Source of the DNA: JAYQKL01 sp038142705
Lineage (GTDB): Bacteria; Pseudomonadota; Alphaproteobacteria; RS24
Length of the DNA stretch: 64,000 nucleotides
Direction: 5' to 3'
Assembly: GCA_965217015.1 (NCBI GenBank)
Contig: OZ244224.1
Coordinates: 496,001-560,000, forward strand
Made by a program: the position numbers and the translations under genes
Shown here: piece by piece, positions 50,926 through 59,305 of the stretch
Layout of the letters: every line of letters begins with the position of its first letter
How positions within the stretch are numbered: the stretch's first letter is position 1
The notes under the pieces: generated by a model
The model's input: the letters and a program-made list of their open reading frames with translations, nothing else
Databases searched by the model: none
What the model was told of the DNA's origin: nothing

Positions 50926-52620
50926 ATGAGCAATTCATCTGAATGGTTAAGCGATGTTGAAGCGGCATTAAAAATACAAAATGCTGATAACCATGACTGG
51001 CATGAAGAAGCAGATGTTGTGGTTGTTGGACTTGGCGGCGCGGGTGCTGCAACAGCATTGCAAGCTCTGGAAAATAACCTTAGCGTGATTGCCTTAGACC
51101 GCTTTAATGGTGGTGGGGCAACAGCCGCAAGTGGCGGCGTGATTTATGCAGGCGGCGGCACCGCCTTGCAAAAAGAAGCCGGCATTGAAGATAGCGCGGA
51201 TAATATGTTCAACTATCTCAAGCTTGAGGTGGAAGATATTGTGAAACCTGAAACGCTTCGTGATTTTTGTGATGCAAGCGTTGAGACAATTGACTGGCTG
51301 ATAAAATATGGCGTTGATTTTCGCTCGACTGTTTGGCCGGGCAAAACTTCTTATCCTGGCCCTGAATATTTCCTATATCACAGCGATAATACGCTGGTAC
51401 CAAGCTATAAAAAACATGCCACTCCGGCGGCAAGGGGGCATCGCGGCTATGTGCCGGTCGAGCAGGGGCGAAAAGCGGTTAATCTTGGTTCATCTCTTTT
51501 CGACCCTATGAAAGCCGCTGCGCTTGAAATGGGGCTTAACTTTTATGACCATGCTGAAGCACGCCAAATTGTGCTTGATGAAAATGAACGCGTTTGCGGT
51601 GTGAAGGTTTTGTTTTTCGATGATGCTGCGTTAAAGCGCAAATATCTGAATTATCGCAATAAAGCGAATTTTTATTTTTCTGTCTGGCCGCCCATTTTGC
51701 CCGGTTATAGCTTCTTTTTTAAGCGCGCCATGTCGTTTTTGAACAAAGCCGCCGCGCTCGAGAGCCAGCGCCAGTCACGGTTTATTCGTGCCAAAAAAGG
51801 GGTGGTGCTTTCTGCTGGAGGGTTTGCTTTTAATAAAGCAATGGTCAATCTCTATGCGCCTAAATATCTGAACACATTTCCGCTCGGCACAGATGGTGAT
51901 AATGGCGCAGGCATTCGATTGGGCCAAACCGCCAATGGTAAAATTGATAATATGCATCGCTTCACAGCGTGGCGGTTTATTAACCCACCGCTTTCATTTG
52001 CGCGTGGGATAATTGTCAATCAGCAGGGCAAGCGGTTTATCAATGAAACTGTTTATGGCGCGACGCTTGGCGTTGAAATGGGTGAAAACCAAAATGGCAA
52101 AGCCTGGTTGGTGTTGAATAAAGCGCTTATCAAACAAGCCTTGCAAGATGTGAGCGGGGGCAAGGCGCTGGCTTTTCAACGCGACTTAGCGCGTCTGAAT
52201 ATTTGGTTTGGTTCTTATAAGGCAAAGACATTGGCGCAATTAGCGCAAAAAATTGACATTCCGGCTGATGTTTTGGCGCAAGAAATTGCTGCCTATAATC
52301 AGGCCGCTTTAGGCCAGCAGGCTGATGCTTTTGGCAAGGAAGATAAGGATTTGATGGATTTATCCAAAGGCCCTTATTATGCGATGGATATTAGCTTAGA
52401 TGCAAAGCTGTTTCCTTGCCCCGCACTATCTTTGGGGGGATTGGCGGTTGAAGAAAGTTCTGGTTTGGTCTTGAATGAAGCGACAGGGCAAACTGTTTCA
52501 GGCCTTTATGCAGCCGGGCGAAATGCGATTGGCATTTGCTCACAAAATTATTTAAGCGGTTTATCAATTGCTGATTGTGTTTATTCAGGTAGGCGCGCAG
52601 CCAATCATTTATCGCGTTAG
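50926..52620 (+). CDS. KstD-like FAD-binding flavoprotein (fumarate reductase/ketosteroid dehydrogenase family)
   Basis: 564 residues from the ATG at 50926, chosen for its GGGGGAG spacing; upstream starts add 18 residues of unlikely sequence. The FAD motif is VVVVGLGGAGAATALQA, followed by GGGATAASGGVIYAGGG. The C-terminal block is GLYAAGRNAIGICSQNYLSG then LSIADCVYSGRRAANHL. The PGDIGTKGG signature of KstD is missing, so it is a relative, not an obvious delta1-dehydrogenase. The SDR downstream suggests redox work on a steroid hydroxyl or enone. Confidence 0.82.
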   Translation: MSNSSEWLSDVEAALKIQNADNHDWHEEADVVVVGLGGAGAATALQALENNLSVIALDRFNGGGATAASGGVIYAGGGTALQKEAGIEDSADNMFNYLKLEVEDIVKPETLRDFCDASVETIDWLIKYGVDFRSTVWPGKTSYPGPEYFLYHSDNTLVPSYKKHATPAARGHRGYVPVEQGRKAVNLGSSLFDPMKAAALEMGLNFYDHAEARQIVLDENERVCGVKVLFFDDAALKRKYLNYRNKANFYFSVWPPILPGYSFFFKRAMSFLNKAAALESQRQSRFIRAKKGVVLSAGGFAFNKAMVNLYAPKYLNTFPLGTDGDNGAGIRLGQTANGKIDNMHRFTAWRFINPPLSFARGIIVNQQGKRFINETVYGATLGVEMGENQNGKAWLVLNKALIKQALQDVSGGKALAFQRDLARLNIWFGSYKAKTLAQLAQKIDIPADVLAQEIAAYNQAALGQQADAFGKEDKDLMDLSKGPYYAMDISLDAKLFPCPALSLGGLAVEESSGLVLNEATGQTVSGLYAAGRNAIGICSQNYLSGLSIADCVYSGRRAANHLSR

Positions 52621-52641
52621 GTTTCATTTTATAAGGAGAAT

Positions 52642-53436
52642 ATGATGGGGAAATTAGAGAATAAAGTCGCAATCGTGACCGGCGGTGCGCGTGGCATTGG
52701 GGAGGCAACAGTCCGCCTTTTTGTCGAACATGGCGCAAAAGTTGTGATTGCAGATATTTTAGAAAATGAAGGTCAGGCTGTTGCTGATAGCTTAGGCGAT
52801 TCCGCGATTTTCACACGCCATGATGTGACACAAGAAGAGAGTTGGAAAAGCCTGATGAGCCTGACAGAGGAGAGTTTCGGCGGGCTTGATATTTTGGTGA
52901 ACAATGCTGGGATATTAGAATTTTTAGGCCTTGATATGTACACCGTTGAGGGGATGCAGCGCACGATTGACATTAATCTTATGGGGGTGATGATTGGCAC
53001 ACAAGCAGCGATTGAGCCGATGCGCAAGCGCAAGGGCGGGTCGATTGTCAATATCTCATCTGCTGATGGCCTGATTGGTTCTAATGCCCATGCGGCTTAT
53101 GTCGCGTCAAAATGGGGTGTGCGCGGTTTCACCAAAGCGGCAGCCTTGGAGCTTGGGCTTGAGAAGATTCGTGTTAACTCTGTGCATCCGGGCGGTGTGT
53201 TTACGCCACTTGCCAATATGCGCGGGGCATCACGGGAAGATTTTGATAATAACTTTAAACTCTATGCTGCCCAGCGCGGCTGCGACCCGATTGAGATTGC
53301 CAATGGTATTCTCTATTTAGCGAGTGACGATTCCAGCTATTGCATGGGCACAGAATTAGCCATTGATGGCGGCCTGACGGCGGGGAATTATTATTACGGC
53401 GCGCCGGGTTCACCTGATATTTCGAATTTAGGCTAA
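52642..53436 (+). CDS. SDR resembling 3-alpha/20-beta-hydroxysteroid dehydrogenase
   Basis: 264 residues. LENKVAIVTGGARGIGEATV, VVIADILENEGQAVADSLGD, LVNNAGI, NISSADGLIGSNAHAAYVAS and KWGVRGFTKAAALELG match, as remembered, the Streptomyces 3-alpha,20-beta-hydroxysteroid dehydrogenase in layout and key blocks. Catalytic Ser, Tyr and Lys are present. AAGGAG lies just before the two tandem ATG codons; the second (52645) has the better spacing. It forms a pair with the flavoprotein and ends at a terminator. Confidence 0.84.
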   Translation: MMGKLENKVAIVTGGARGIGEATVRLFVEHGAKVVIADILENEGQAVADSLGDSAIFTRHDVTQEESWKSLMSLTEESFGGLDILVNNAGILEFLGLDMYTVEGMQRTIDINLMGVMIGTQAAIEPMRKRKGGSIVNISSADGLIGSNAHAAYVASKWGVRGFTKAAALELGLEKIRVNSVHPGGVFTPLANMRGASREDFDNNFKLYAAQRGCDPIEIANGILYLASDDSSYCMGTELAIDGGLTAGNYYYGAPGSPDISNLG

Positions 53437-53455
53437 CAGCCAAATGTATATAATG

Positions 53456-53484
53456 AAAAACCGGTGCTTTGGTGCCGGTTTTTT
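53456..53484 (+). terminator. Rho-independent terminator after the SDR gene
   Basis: AAAAACCGG (53456-53464) pairs with CCGGTTTTTT (53475-53484) around a ten-base loop. It sits 20 bases after the SDR stop and upstream of the iron alcohol dehydrogenase, separating the two transcription units in the plus direction. Confidence 0.78.
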
Positions 53485-53550
53485 ATTGCCCTCAATTCAC
53501 TGAATTCTCAATTGACAGTGTTTGATGTTAAGTCAATGATTGGCAGCATG

Positions 53551-54702
53551 ATGGATTTTGATTTTGCGACTGTAAAAAACATTCATTTTGGCCGTGATAG
53601 TATCCGCCAAATTGATGATTTATTGGGCGCGCAATTTTCTGGAAAAAAAGTTTTTATCGTCACCGATGCTGGGCTAATGGCGGCTGGTATTGTTCCGCTT
53701 GTGGTCGCGCAACTAGATAACCAGTTTCAAGTCAAAATCTATCAAGATGTTGAGGCTGACCCATCAGAGAAAATTATTTTGGACTGTCTGGCGCAGGCGA
53801 AAAGTTTTGGCGCAGAAATTGTGATTGGTCTGGGCGGTGGCAGCTCTATGGATACGGCAAAGCTGATTGCGGTGTTGTTGGAAAACCAACTTAATTTGAA
53901 TGATATTTACGGGGTTGAGCAAATATCTGTTACCCGAAAAACGCCTTTAGTTTTAATTCCGACAACGGCAGGCACGGGGTCAGAAGTCACGCCGATTTCT
54001 ATTGTGACAACAGGCGAAACAACCAAAATGGGGGTGGTGTCTAAACAGCTTTATGCAGACCTTGCGATTTTAGATCCAATGCTGACGCTCAACCTGCCGC
54101 AACATATCACGGCGGCAACGGGGATTGATGCGATGGTGCATGCAATTGAAGCCTATACATCGCAGCATAAGAAAAATCCACTATCCGACATGTGCGCCAA
54201 AAGAGCGCTTCATTTATTGCATTCAGGCTTAACGGCAGTTGTTGATGATGGGCAAAATATTCAAGCCCGCGAAAATATGCTGCTTGGGGCAATGCTGGCC
54301 GGACAAGCTTTTGCCAATGCGCCAGTTGCGGCTATTCATGCGCTTGCTTATCCCATTGGTGGGGTTTTTCATGTCTCGCATGGCTTGTCCAATGCTTTGG
54401 TGATGTTGCCTGTAATGCGTTTCAATGCAGACAGTGCTGCGTCTTTATATGCTGAATTAGCGCCTATATTAAATCCGCACGCATCTGGTGATGATATGGA
54501 GATGACACAAGATCTTTTGAGCAGTCTTGACGCTTTAATTGATAGAGTGGGTATTGAGCGAACATTATCGCAAATGGGGATTAACAAAAATGATTTGGAC
54601 CGGCTTGCAGATGATGCCATGTTGCAAACGCGGCTTTTGGTGAACAACCCAAAACCCGTGACGCGTGACGATGCGTTTCAGATATACGAGTCAATTATTT
54701 GA
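53551..54702 (+). CDS. Iron-containing alcohol dehydrogenase (group III)
   Basis: 383 residues from the ATG at 53551 (MDFDFATVKNIHFG), the usual start of this family. Upstream in-frame starts lie inside or next to the terminator hairpin and are rejected; 53548 is an adjacent alternative. NAD site GLGGGSSMDTAKLIA, TTAGTGSEVTPISIV, metal ligands in IDAMVHAIEAY and HALAYPIGGVFHVSHG. It oxidises or reduces a small alcohol/aldehyde in the cytosol. An aldehyde from ring or side-chain cleavage is possible; no evidence in the sequence singles one out. Confidence 0.9.
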   Translation: MDFDFATVKNIHFGRDSIRQIDDLLGAQFSGKKVFIVTDAGLMAAGIVPLVVAQLDNQFQVKIYQDVEADPSEKIILDCLAQAKSFGAEIVIGLGGGSSMDTAKLIAVLLENQLNLNDIYGVEQISVTRKTPLVLIPTTAGTGSEVTPISIVTTGETTKMGVVSKQLYADLAILDPMLTLNLPQHITAATGIDAMVHAIEAYTSQHKKNPLSDMCAKRALHLLHSGLTAVVDDGQNIQARENMLLGAMLAGQAFANAPVAAIHALAYPIGGVFHVSHGLSNALVMLPVMRFNADSAASLYAELAPILNPHASGDDMEMTQDLLSSLDALIDRVGIERTLSQMGINKNDLDRLADDAMLQTRLLVNNPKPVTRDDAFQIYESII

Positions 54703-54730
54703 ACATAGTTTGAACATAGATAGGTAACTC

Positions 54731-55189
54731 ATGACCGATAGGCCAAGCCCAAATCAACGCCAAGACTATCCGCATATGGTTTCGATGCAAACCAGATGGC
54801 AGGATAATGATATTTATGGGCATGTGAATAATGCTGTCTATTACGCGTTTTTTGATAAAATCGTGAATGATTTTTTAATTGAAAAAAACCTGATTGATAT
54901 TCATCAAAAAGATATTTCCAAGCCAGTTGGGTTGGTGGTTGAAACAGGGTGCCATTTTTTTGCACCCATTGCCTATCCGCAAATGATTGATGTCGGGTTG
55001 CGGGTTCAGCATATGGGCAATTCGAGTGTTCATTATGAAATTGGGGTGTTTGCCTCAAAAGCTGATGCTGATAGTGATGACGCCATCGCTCAGGGGAAAT
55101 TTGTTCATGTTTATGTGGACGCGCAAACCAGACGCCCTGTTGCCTTAAGCGATTTATTTAGAAACGAACTCGCCGCGCTTACAAAATAA
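54731..55189 (+). CDS. 4HBT-type acyl-CoA thioesterase (hot-dog fold)
   Basis: 152 residues. The signature TRWQDNDIYGHVNNAVYYAF contains the catalytic Asp/His-Asn region of 4-hydroxybenzoyl-CoA-type thioesterases. ETGCHFFAPIAYPQMIDVGL follows. It hydrolyses an acyl-CoA, perhaps to free CoA from dead-end steroid intermediates. It starts 28 bases after the alcohol dehydrogenase stop, and its last 11 bases overlap the convergent sulfotransferase gene. Confidence 0.88.
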   Translation: MTDRPSPNQRQDYPHMVSMQTRWQDNDIYGHVNNAVYYAFFDKIVNDFLIEKNLIDIHQKDISKPVGLVVETGCHFFAPIAYPQMIDVGLRVQHMGNSSVHYEIGVFASKADADSDDAIAQGKFVHVYVDAQTRRPVALSDLFRNELAALTK

Positions 55190-56336
55190 ATGTTTCGCGA
55201 TAATGGGAGAATAAAGTTTCGATTTCAGATGTATTGAGACCAAAATCCTGAATATCATATTTATGCGGGGCGCGATGCTCGCGCTTATTGCCCTCAATCC
55301 ACTCTGCCATACCGTCGCGAATGGCATCTGTTACCGCTAGGCCACTTGCGGTTAAAACGCGGTCAGCCTCATCGATTGGGTTTTCAAGCAGATTTTGATA
55401 ACGCACATCAATAAAGCGTTCAGGGTCGGCCTTAGCGCGCACAGTCATGAAATTATTTGTCCATTCCAACAGCCGGTCACGCCAAAAAGCGCCAATCATA
55501 TCCGGTGTAATGTCATCAGAATTCATGCGATAAAGCGTGGCCTCCATACTGCAATAGGACGGGACAGTATTCACAGGGTCACGATGCGTCATGACGATTT
55601 TGGCATTTGGATAAACATCCATCACCTCAGCCAGTGCCATTAAATGGCCGGGTGTTTTTAACACCCAGCTTTTGCCTTTACGCGATGCATCTTGCCATTG
55701 TAGAGACTGTAGAATTTCATACAGGTCTTCATAGGGTTTCTTTTTATCCTGCCGCATCAGCCAATGCGCATAATCAGGCACATAATAGGTCGACTCAATC
55801 ATGGAGCTTGAAAACAGCTGCCCCATGATAATGACTTCCTCATCAGGCTGGTCCAGACTAAGCGGATGAATGGACATGATTTCCGGAATTTGCGTCAGCA
55901 TATAATCCATAATCATTTGCCCCGCCTCGCGACGCGGGGTCGGGTCGTGGCGATCTTCACCTGCCAGCAAGGTATAGTTCTGGGCTTCATACCATTTAAC
56001 GGCTGTCATGCCATTGGCATTGGCGAGCATACGATGCAAGAGCGTGCTGCCAGTTCTTGGCAAGCCAACGACTATCGCGGCGACATTGATTTCTTCGTCT
56101 TTTATTTCAGGGTTGTCTTTAACAAGCTGCACATGATTAAGCCGATTACACAACCCGCCGATTATCATTTCACACGCGCCAGCAAAGCCTGCCTCACTCA
56201 AGCGCGCATCTTTTTCCAAGCTTTTAAGAAGAACGCGGATATTTTCAAAAAACCATTCTTCAGAAAAGTCAGACAAACCTGTGCGCTCACGGGCGGTTTG
56301 AATAAGTGCGTCAAGATTTGGAAATTGAAAGGTCAT
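55179..56336 (-). CDS. Sulfotransferase-family protein
   Basis: 385 residues. The 5'-phosphosulfate-binding loop is GLPRTGSTLLHRML (from residue 91) and the 3'-phosphate motif is THRDPVNTVPSYCS (about 240-253), so PAPS binding is likely. It transfers sulfate to a hydroxyl group, or belongs to the related sulfotransferase_3 group of unknown acceptors. Having a sulfotransferase in a steroid catabolic region that also encodes two sulfatases is odd. It is a lone minus-strand gene between plus-strand operons, with a 112-base AT-rich gap before it. Confidence 0.87.
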   Translation of the reverse strand: MTFQFPNLDALIQTARERTGLSDFSEEWFFENIRVLLKSLEKDARLSEAGFAGACEMIIGGLCNRLNHVQLVKDNPEIKDEEINVAAIVVGLPRTGSTLLHRMLANANGMTAVKWYEAQNYTLLAGEDRHDPTPRREAGQMIMDYMLTQIPEIMSIHPLSLDQPDEEVIIMGQLFSSSMIESTYYVPDYAHWLMRQDKKKPYEDLYEILQSLQWQDASRKGKSWVLKTPGHLMALAEVMDVYPNAKIVMTHRDPVNTVPSYCSMEATLYRMNSDDITPDMIGAFWRDRLLEWTNNFMTVRAKADPERFIDVRYQNLLENPIDEADRVLTASGLAVTDAIRDGMAEWIEGNKREHRAPHKYDIQDFGLNTSEIETLFSHYRETFIL

Positions 56337-56448
56337 TTTAATTTATCCAGTTTTATCATTCACTGATTGCCCAGCGATTTGAGTTATGCAAAAGTAAATA
56401 CAGCTTATTAACTATTGCAATAAAGTTCACTAAAAAATTGGGGGGAAC

Positions 56449-57228
56449 ATGTTACTTAAAGATAAAGTTGTTTTAATCAGTGGTGTTGGTGTCGGCATGG
56501 GGCAGTCTATGGCGCGTATTGCTGCCAAAGAGGGTGCCAAAGTTGGGCTTGGTGCGCGTAATCTTGATTATCTGAATGAGGTTGCTGAGCAAATCCGTGC
56601 TGATGGTGGTGACTGCGTGGTTCACCAGACAGATGTCAAAAGCGAGTCTGATTGTCAGGGCTTTGCGAAAACTGTTCTCGATGCTTATGGCCGCATTGAT
56701 GGCTTGGTGAATAGTGCTTATTCGCATGGCGAGTGGGCCACTGCTGATGTGGCTGGTCTTGACCAATGGGCTGATGTTTATGATGTCAATTGTCTGGGCG
56801 CTTTACGCATGTCGCAAGCGGTTCTGCCCGCCATGAAAGAGCAAGGTGGCGGTGCGATTGTCAATGTATCAACCATGGCAACTGTGAACCCGTTTCCTGG
56901 TGAGGTGGCTTATGCCGCTGCCAAAGGTGGATTGAATGTCTTAACCCGCCATATGGCAAAAGACTTCGCGCAACATGGTATTCGCGTCAATGTCACGCGC
57001 ATGGGCTGGATTGGTGGCGCCCCAGTATATGGTTATATTGATGGGCAGGTCGCAGCTGGCCGTGACCGCGCAGAAGTGGAAAAAGAAATCACTGACCGCA
57101 TACCTTTAGGTATTATTCCGCCAGAAGATGATTGCGCCCGCGCGGTCTTATTCTTTGTGTCGGATTATTCAAAAGTCGTTAATGGTGGTTCGCTTGATGT
57201 GAATGGCGGCCAATATATGGCACCGTAA
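56449..57228 (+). CDS. Short-chain dehydrogenase/reductase with NSAY motif
   Basis: 259 residues. LISGVGVGMGQSMARIAAKE (Rossmann), LVNSAYSHGE (NSAY where most SDRs have NNAG), EVAYAAAKGG (Tyr and Lys) and an end GGSLDVNGGQYMAP. TTGGGGGGAAC lies before the ATG. It is first of the operon with DUF1214, SnoaL-like, SRPBCC and NMO genes. Substrate unknown. Confidence 0.85.
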   Translation: MLLKDKVVLISGVGVGMGQSMARIAAKEGAKVGLGARNLDYLNEVAEQIRADGGDCVVHQTDVKSESDCQGFAKTVLDAYGRIDGLVNSAYSHGEWATADVAGLDQWADVYDVNCLGALRMSQAVLPAMKEQGGGAIVNVSTMATVNPFPGEVAYAAAKGGLNVLTRHMAKDFAQHGIRVNVTRMGWIGGAPVYGYIDGQVAAGRDRAEVEKEITDRIPLGIIPPEDDCARAVLFFVSDYSKVVNGGSLDVNGGQYMAP

Positions 57229-57245
57229 AGGGAAAAGACCGAATA

Positions 57246-58325
57246 ATGAGTGATACAAATGATGCATTAAAAAGGTGGCAGGATTTTTGTCAAAACCTGT
57301 CACAAATCGGGGAGCAGGTTTTAACTTATGAAGCCAGCCCCCGTGAGCAAGCCGAAGGCATGCGCTATCTGACGCGTTTAATGCGCATCAGTCTTGAGAT
57401 GTTTTTGGAGAGTAATAATCCAGACTATCCTGAATTTTATGCTGCCTCACATGAGACCGCAAAAATTGGGGCGGATAATCCGGATAATTATTATCTCAAT
57501 GCAACCATTACCGGTGACAGGCAATATCGAATTTATGGGCGGCGGGGGTCGGTGCCTATTTTAAGTTTTGCAACAAAAGCCAATCGATACGCTGTTGATG
57601 GCACAATGGCGTCAACTGGTGAGCTAGATGTACGCCAAATGGAGCTTGATGCAGATGGTGGTTTTGAGATTATCGTCAGCCGGGAAAAACCAGATAATGT
57701 TAAAAACTGGCTGCCGCTTGAAGAAGACACCAGCATGGTTTTGGTACGCCAGACTTTTTTTGTTAAAGGGCAGGAGGAGCCAGCAGAGGTTGCGATTGAA
57801 GCCATAAACCCGGCAGAACATGATAGTGCTATCACGCTTGATGAGGTTTCTGGCGCATTACAGCAAAGTTGTAATTTTATTGGCGGCACGGCGGCTTTGT
57901 TTATTCATTGGGCTGAGACATTTAAGGCGGGGCATTTCAATACGCTAGATACAGTGGACCAAAGCATGTTTTTCCGTGCGGGCGGCGACCCGATGATTCA
58001 CTATTTGCATGGTTGGTGGGAGTTGGAAGACGGTGAGGCGCTTGAAATCACCACCAATATTGCTGACTGTGAAGGGTGGAATTTCCAACTGAACAATATT
58101 TGGATGGAGTCATTGGAATATCGCTATCACCCGATACACACAAATAATGCGCTTTGTGACTATAATGAAGATGGCACTGTCACGATTGTTGTTTCTGACA
58201 AAAATCCTGGCTATGGCAATTGGCTTAAAACCTGCGGACACCGGCGCGGCACAATGCTGTTTCGCTGGACGGGCGCAGATGAACACCCTGTGCCGCAAAC
58301 ACGAGTGGTGAAAATCAATGACTGA
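57246..58325 (+). CDS. DUF1214-containing protein
   Basis: 359 residues. N-terminal helical region (WQDFCQNLSQIGEQVLTYEA), then beta-rich sequence with NPDNYYLNATITGDRQYRIY, and a C-terminal DUF1214-type segment WNFQLNNIWMESLEYRYHPI and DKNPGYGNWLKTCGHRRGTM ending RWTG. No signal peptide. The biochemical role of DUF1214 is not known to me. Placed between an SDR (17-base gap) and a SnoaL-like gene (8-base overlap), so it is part of the same pathway. Confidence 0.82.
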   Translation: MSDTNDALKRWQDFCQNLSQIGEQVLTYEASPREQAEGMRYLTRLMRISLEMFLESNNPDYPEFYAASHETAKIGADNPDNYYLNATITGDRQYRIYGRRGSVPILSFATKANRYAVDGTMASTGELDVRQMELDADGGFEIIVSREKPDNVKNWLPLEEDTSMVLVRQTFFVKGQEEPAEVAIEAINPAEHDSAITLDEVSGALQQSCNFIGGTAALFIHWAETFKAGHFNTLDTVDQSMFFRAGGDPMIHYLHGWWELEDGEALEITTNIADCEGWNFQLNNIWMESLEYRYHPIHTNNALCDYNEDGTVTIVVSDKNPGYGNWLKTCGHRRGTMLFRWTGADEHPVPQTRVVKIND

Positions 58326-58788
58326 CCTAGAAAAACGCATTCAATTATTAGAAGATGAAAACGCAATTCGTCAGCTTAAAGCTGTTTATCTCAATGCTTG
58401 TGACCAGAAAAATGTTGAGCTTATTCGCGCGTGTTTTACTGAAGATGCAGAACTGGTCTATCCGCCAGTCGGAAAATTCGGCGTTGATGGGTTGATTGAT
58501 GTATTTACCCAAATGGCGGTGCAAACACCGATAGTAGATGTGCATCAAGCGCATAATGGCGAAATAAAAATTGACGGGGATATGGCTTCAGCCGAATGGA
58601 ATTTAAGCTATGCGAGCTATGACCCATCAACAAAAAACTTCAGATTATTAGCGAGTTTTTACGAAGATCGCTATCGGCGAACAGAAGATGGCTGGAAAAT
58701 TTGTTATAGTGAGTCAAAACCAAGAGCCGTAATAGATGGACGCCTTGAAGATACAGGCGTGACAGCCAATTGGATAGAGGGGGAGTAA
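58318..58788 (+). CDS. SnoaL-like small protein (NTF2 superfamily)
   Basis: 156 residues. EDENAIRQLKAVYLNACDQK, RACFTEDAELVYPPVG, YEDRYRRTEDGWKICYSES. SnoaL_4-type fold. The Tyr/Asp/Asp set of ketosteroid isomerase is not present in the same places, so isomerase activity is not claimed. The ATG overlaps the DUF1214 stop by 8 bases. Possibly a dehydratase or binding protein. Confidence 0.84.
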   Translation: MTDLEKRIQLLEDENAIRQLKAVYLNACDQKNVELIRACFTEDAELVYPPVGKFGVDGLIDVFTQMAVQTPIVDVHQAHNGEIKIDGDMASAEWNLSYASYDPSTKNFRLLASFYEDRYRRTEDGWKICYSESKPRAVIDGRLEDTGVTANWIEGE

Positions 58789-58790
58789 TC

Positions 58791-59282
58791 ATGACTGATG
58801 ATGCAAAAACAAAATTAGATCCAGATGCGATTGTGGTTTCGGAAAAAGTTGAAATCAATGCACCGGCTTCAATTGTTTGGGATATTTTAGTGGACATGCC
58901 GAAATATGGAGAATGGAACCCGTTTTGTATTGCGGCTGAATCCACACTTGAAATGGGCGCGCCGGTTCATATGAAATTAAAAAGTTATGTTGTGCCAGGG
59001 GAAGTTTTTGACAATTGCGAATTTGTTTGCGCTTTTGAGCCTGAAAAAATGCTGTCATGGGAATTGCCCTATGATGAGGCCTGGCCTTATCCGGCGCGGC
59101 GCGACCAAATTATTGAGAAAATCAGCGATAATAAATGCGTGTATTATTCAACTGATGCGTTTTTAGGTGAGAATGGCATTCATGTGATGCGTTTTGCTGG
59201 CCCTTGGGTCAAGCTGGCATTTGATGACACGGCGATTGCCTTAAAGGAGCGCGCAGAGCGTTTTTACGCTGAAGGCAAATAA
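58791..59282 (+). CDS. SRPBCC (START-like) domain protein
   Basis: 163 residues from the ATG at 58791, preceded by GAGGGGGAG at the SnoaL gene end. VSEKVEINAPASIVWDILVD, MPKYGEWNPFC and a C-terminal helix FDDTAIALKERAERFY are the polyketide-cyclase/START-like pattern forming a deep hydrophobic pocket. It may bind or convert a hydrophobic substrate of the operon. There is no catalytic motif I can name. Confidence 0.86.
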   Translation: MTDDAKTKLDPDAIVVSEKVEINAPASIVWDILVDMPKYGEWNPFCIAAESTLEMGAPVHMKLKSYVVPGEVFDNCEFVCAFEPEKMLSWELPYDEAWPYPARRDQIIEKISDNKCVYYSTDAFLGENGIHVMRFAGPWVKLAFDDTAIALKERAERFYAEGK

Positions 59283-59305
59283 AGAATAAAAAAGGGGAGA
59301 AACCG

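Noticed and set aside
53464..53550. Longer iron alcohol dehydrogenase start (GTG at 53464)
   Set aside because: It lies inside the terminator hairpin and adds about 29 residues that do not resemble the family; the ATG at 53551 gives the normal N-terminus.
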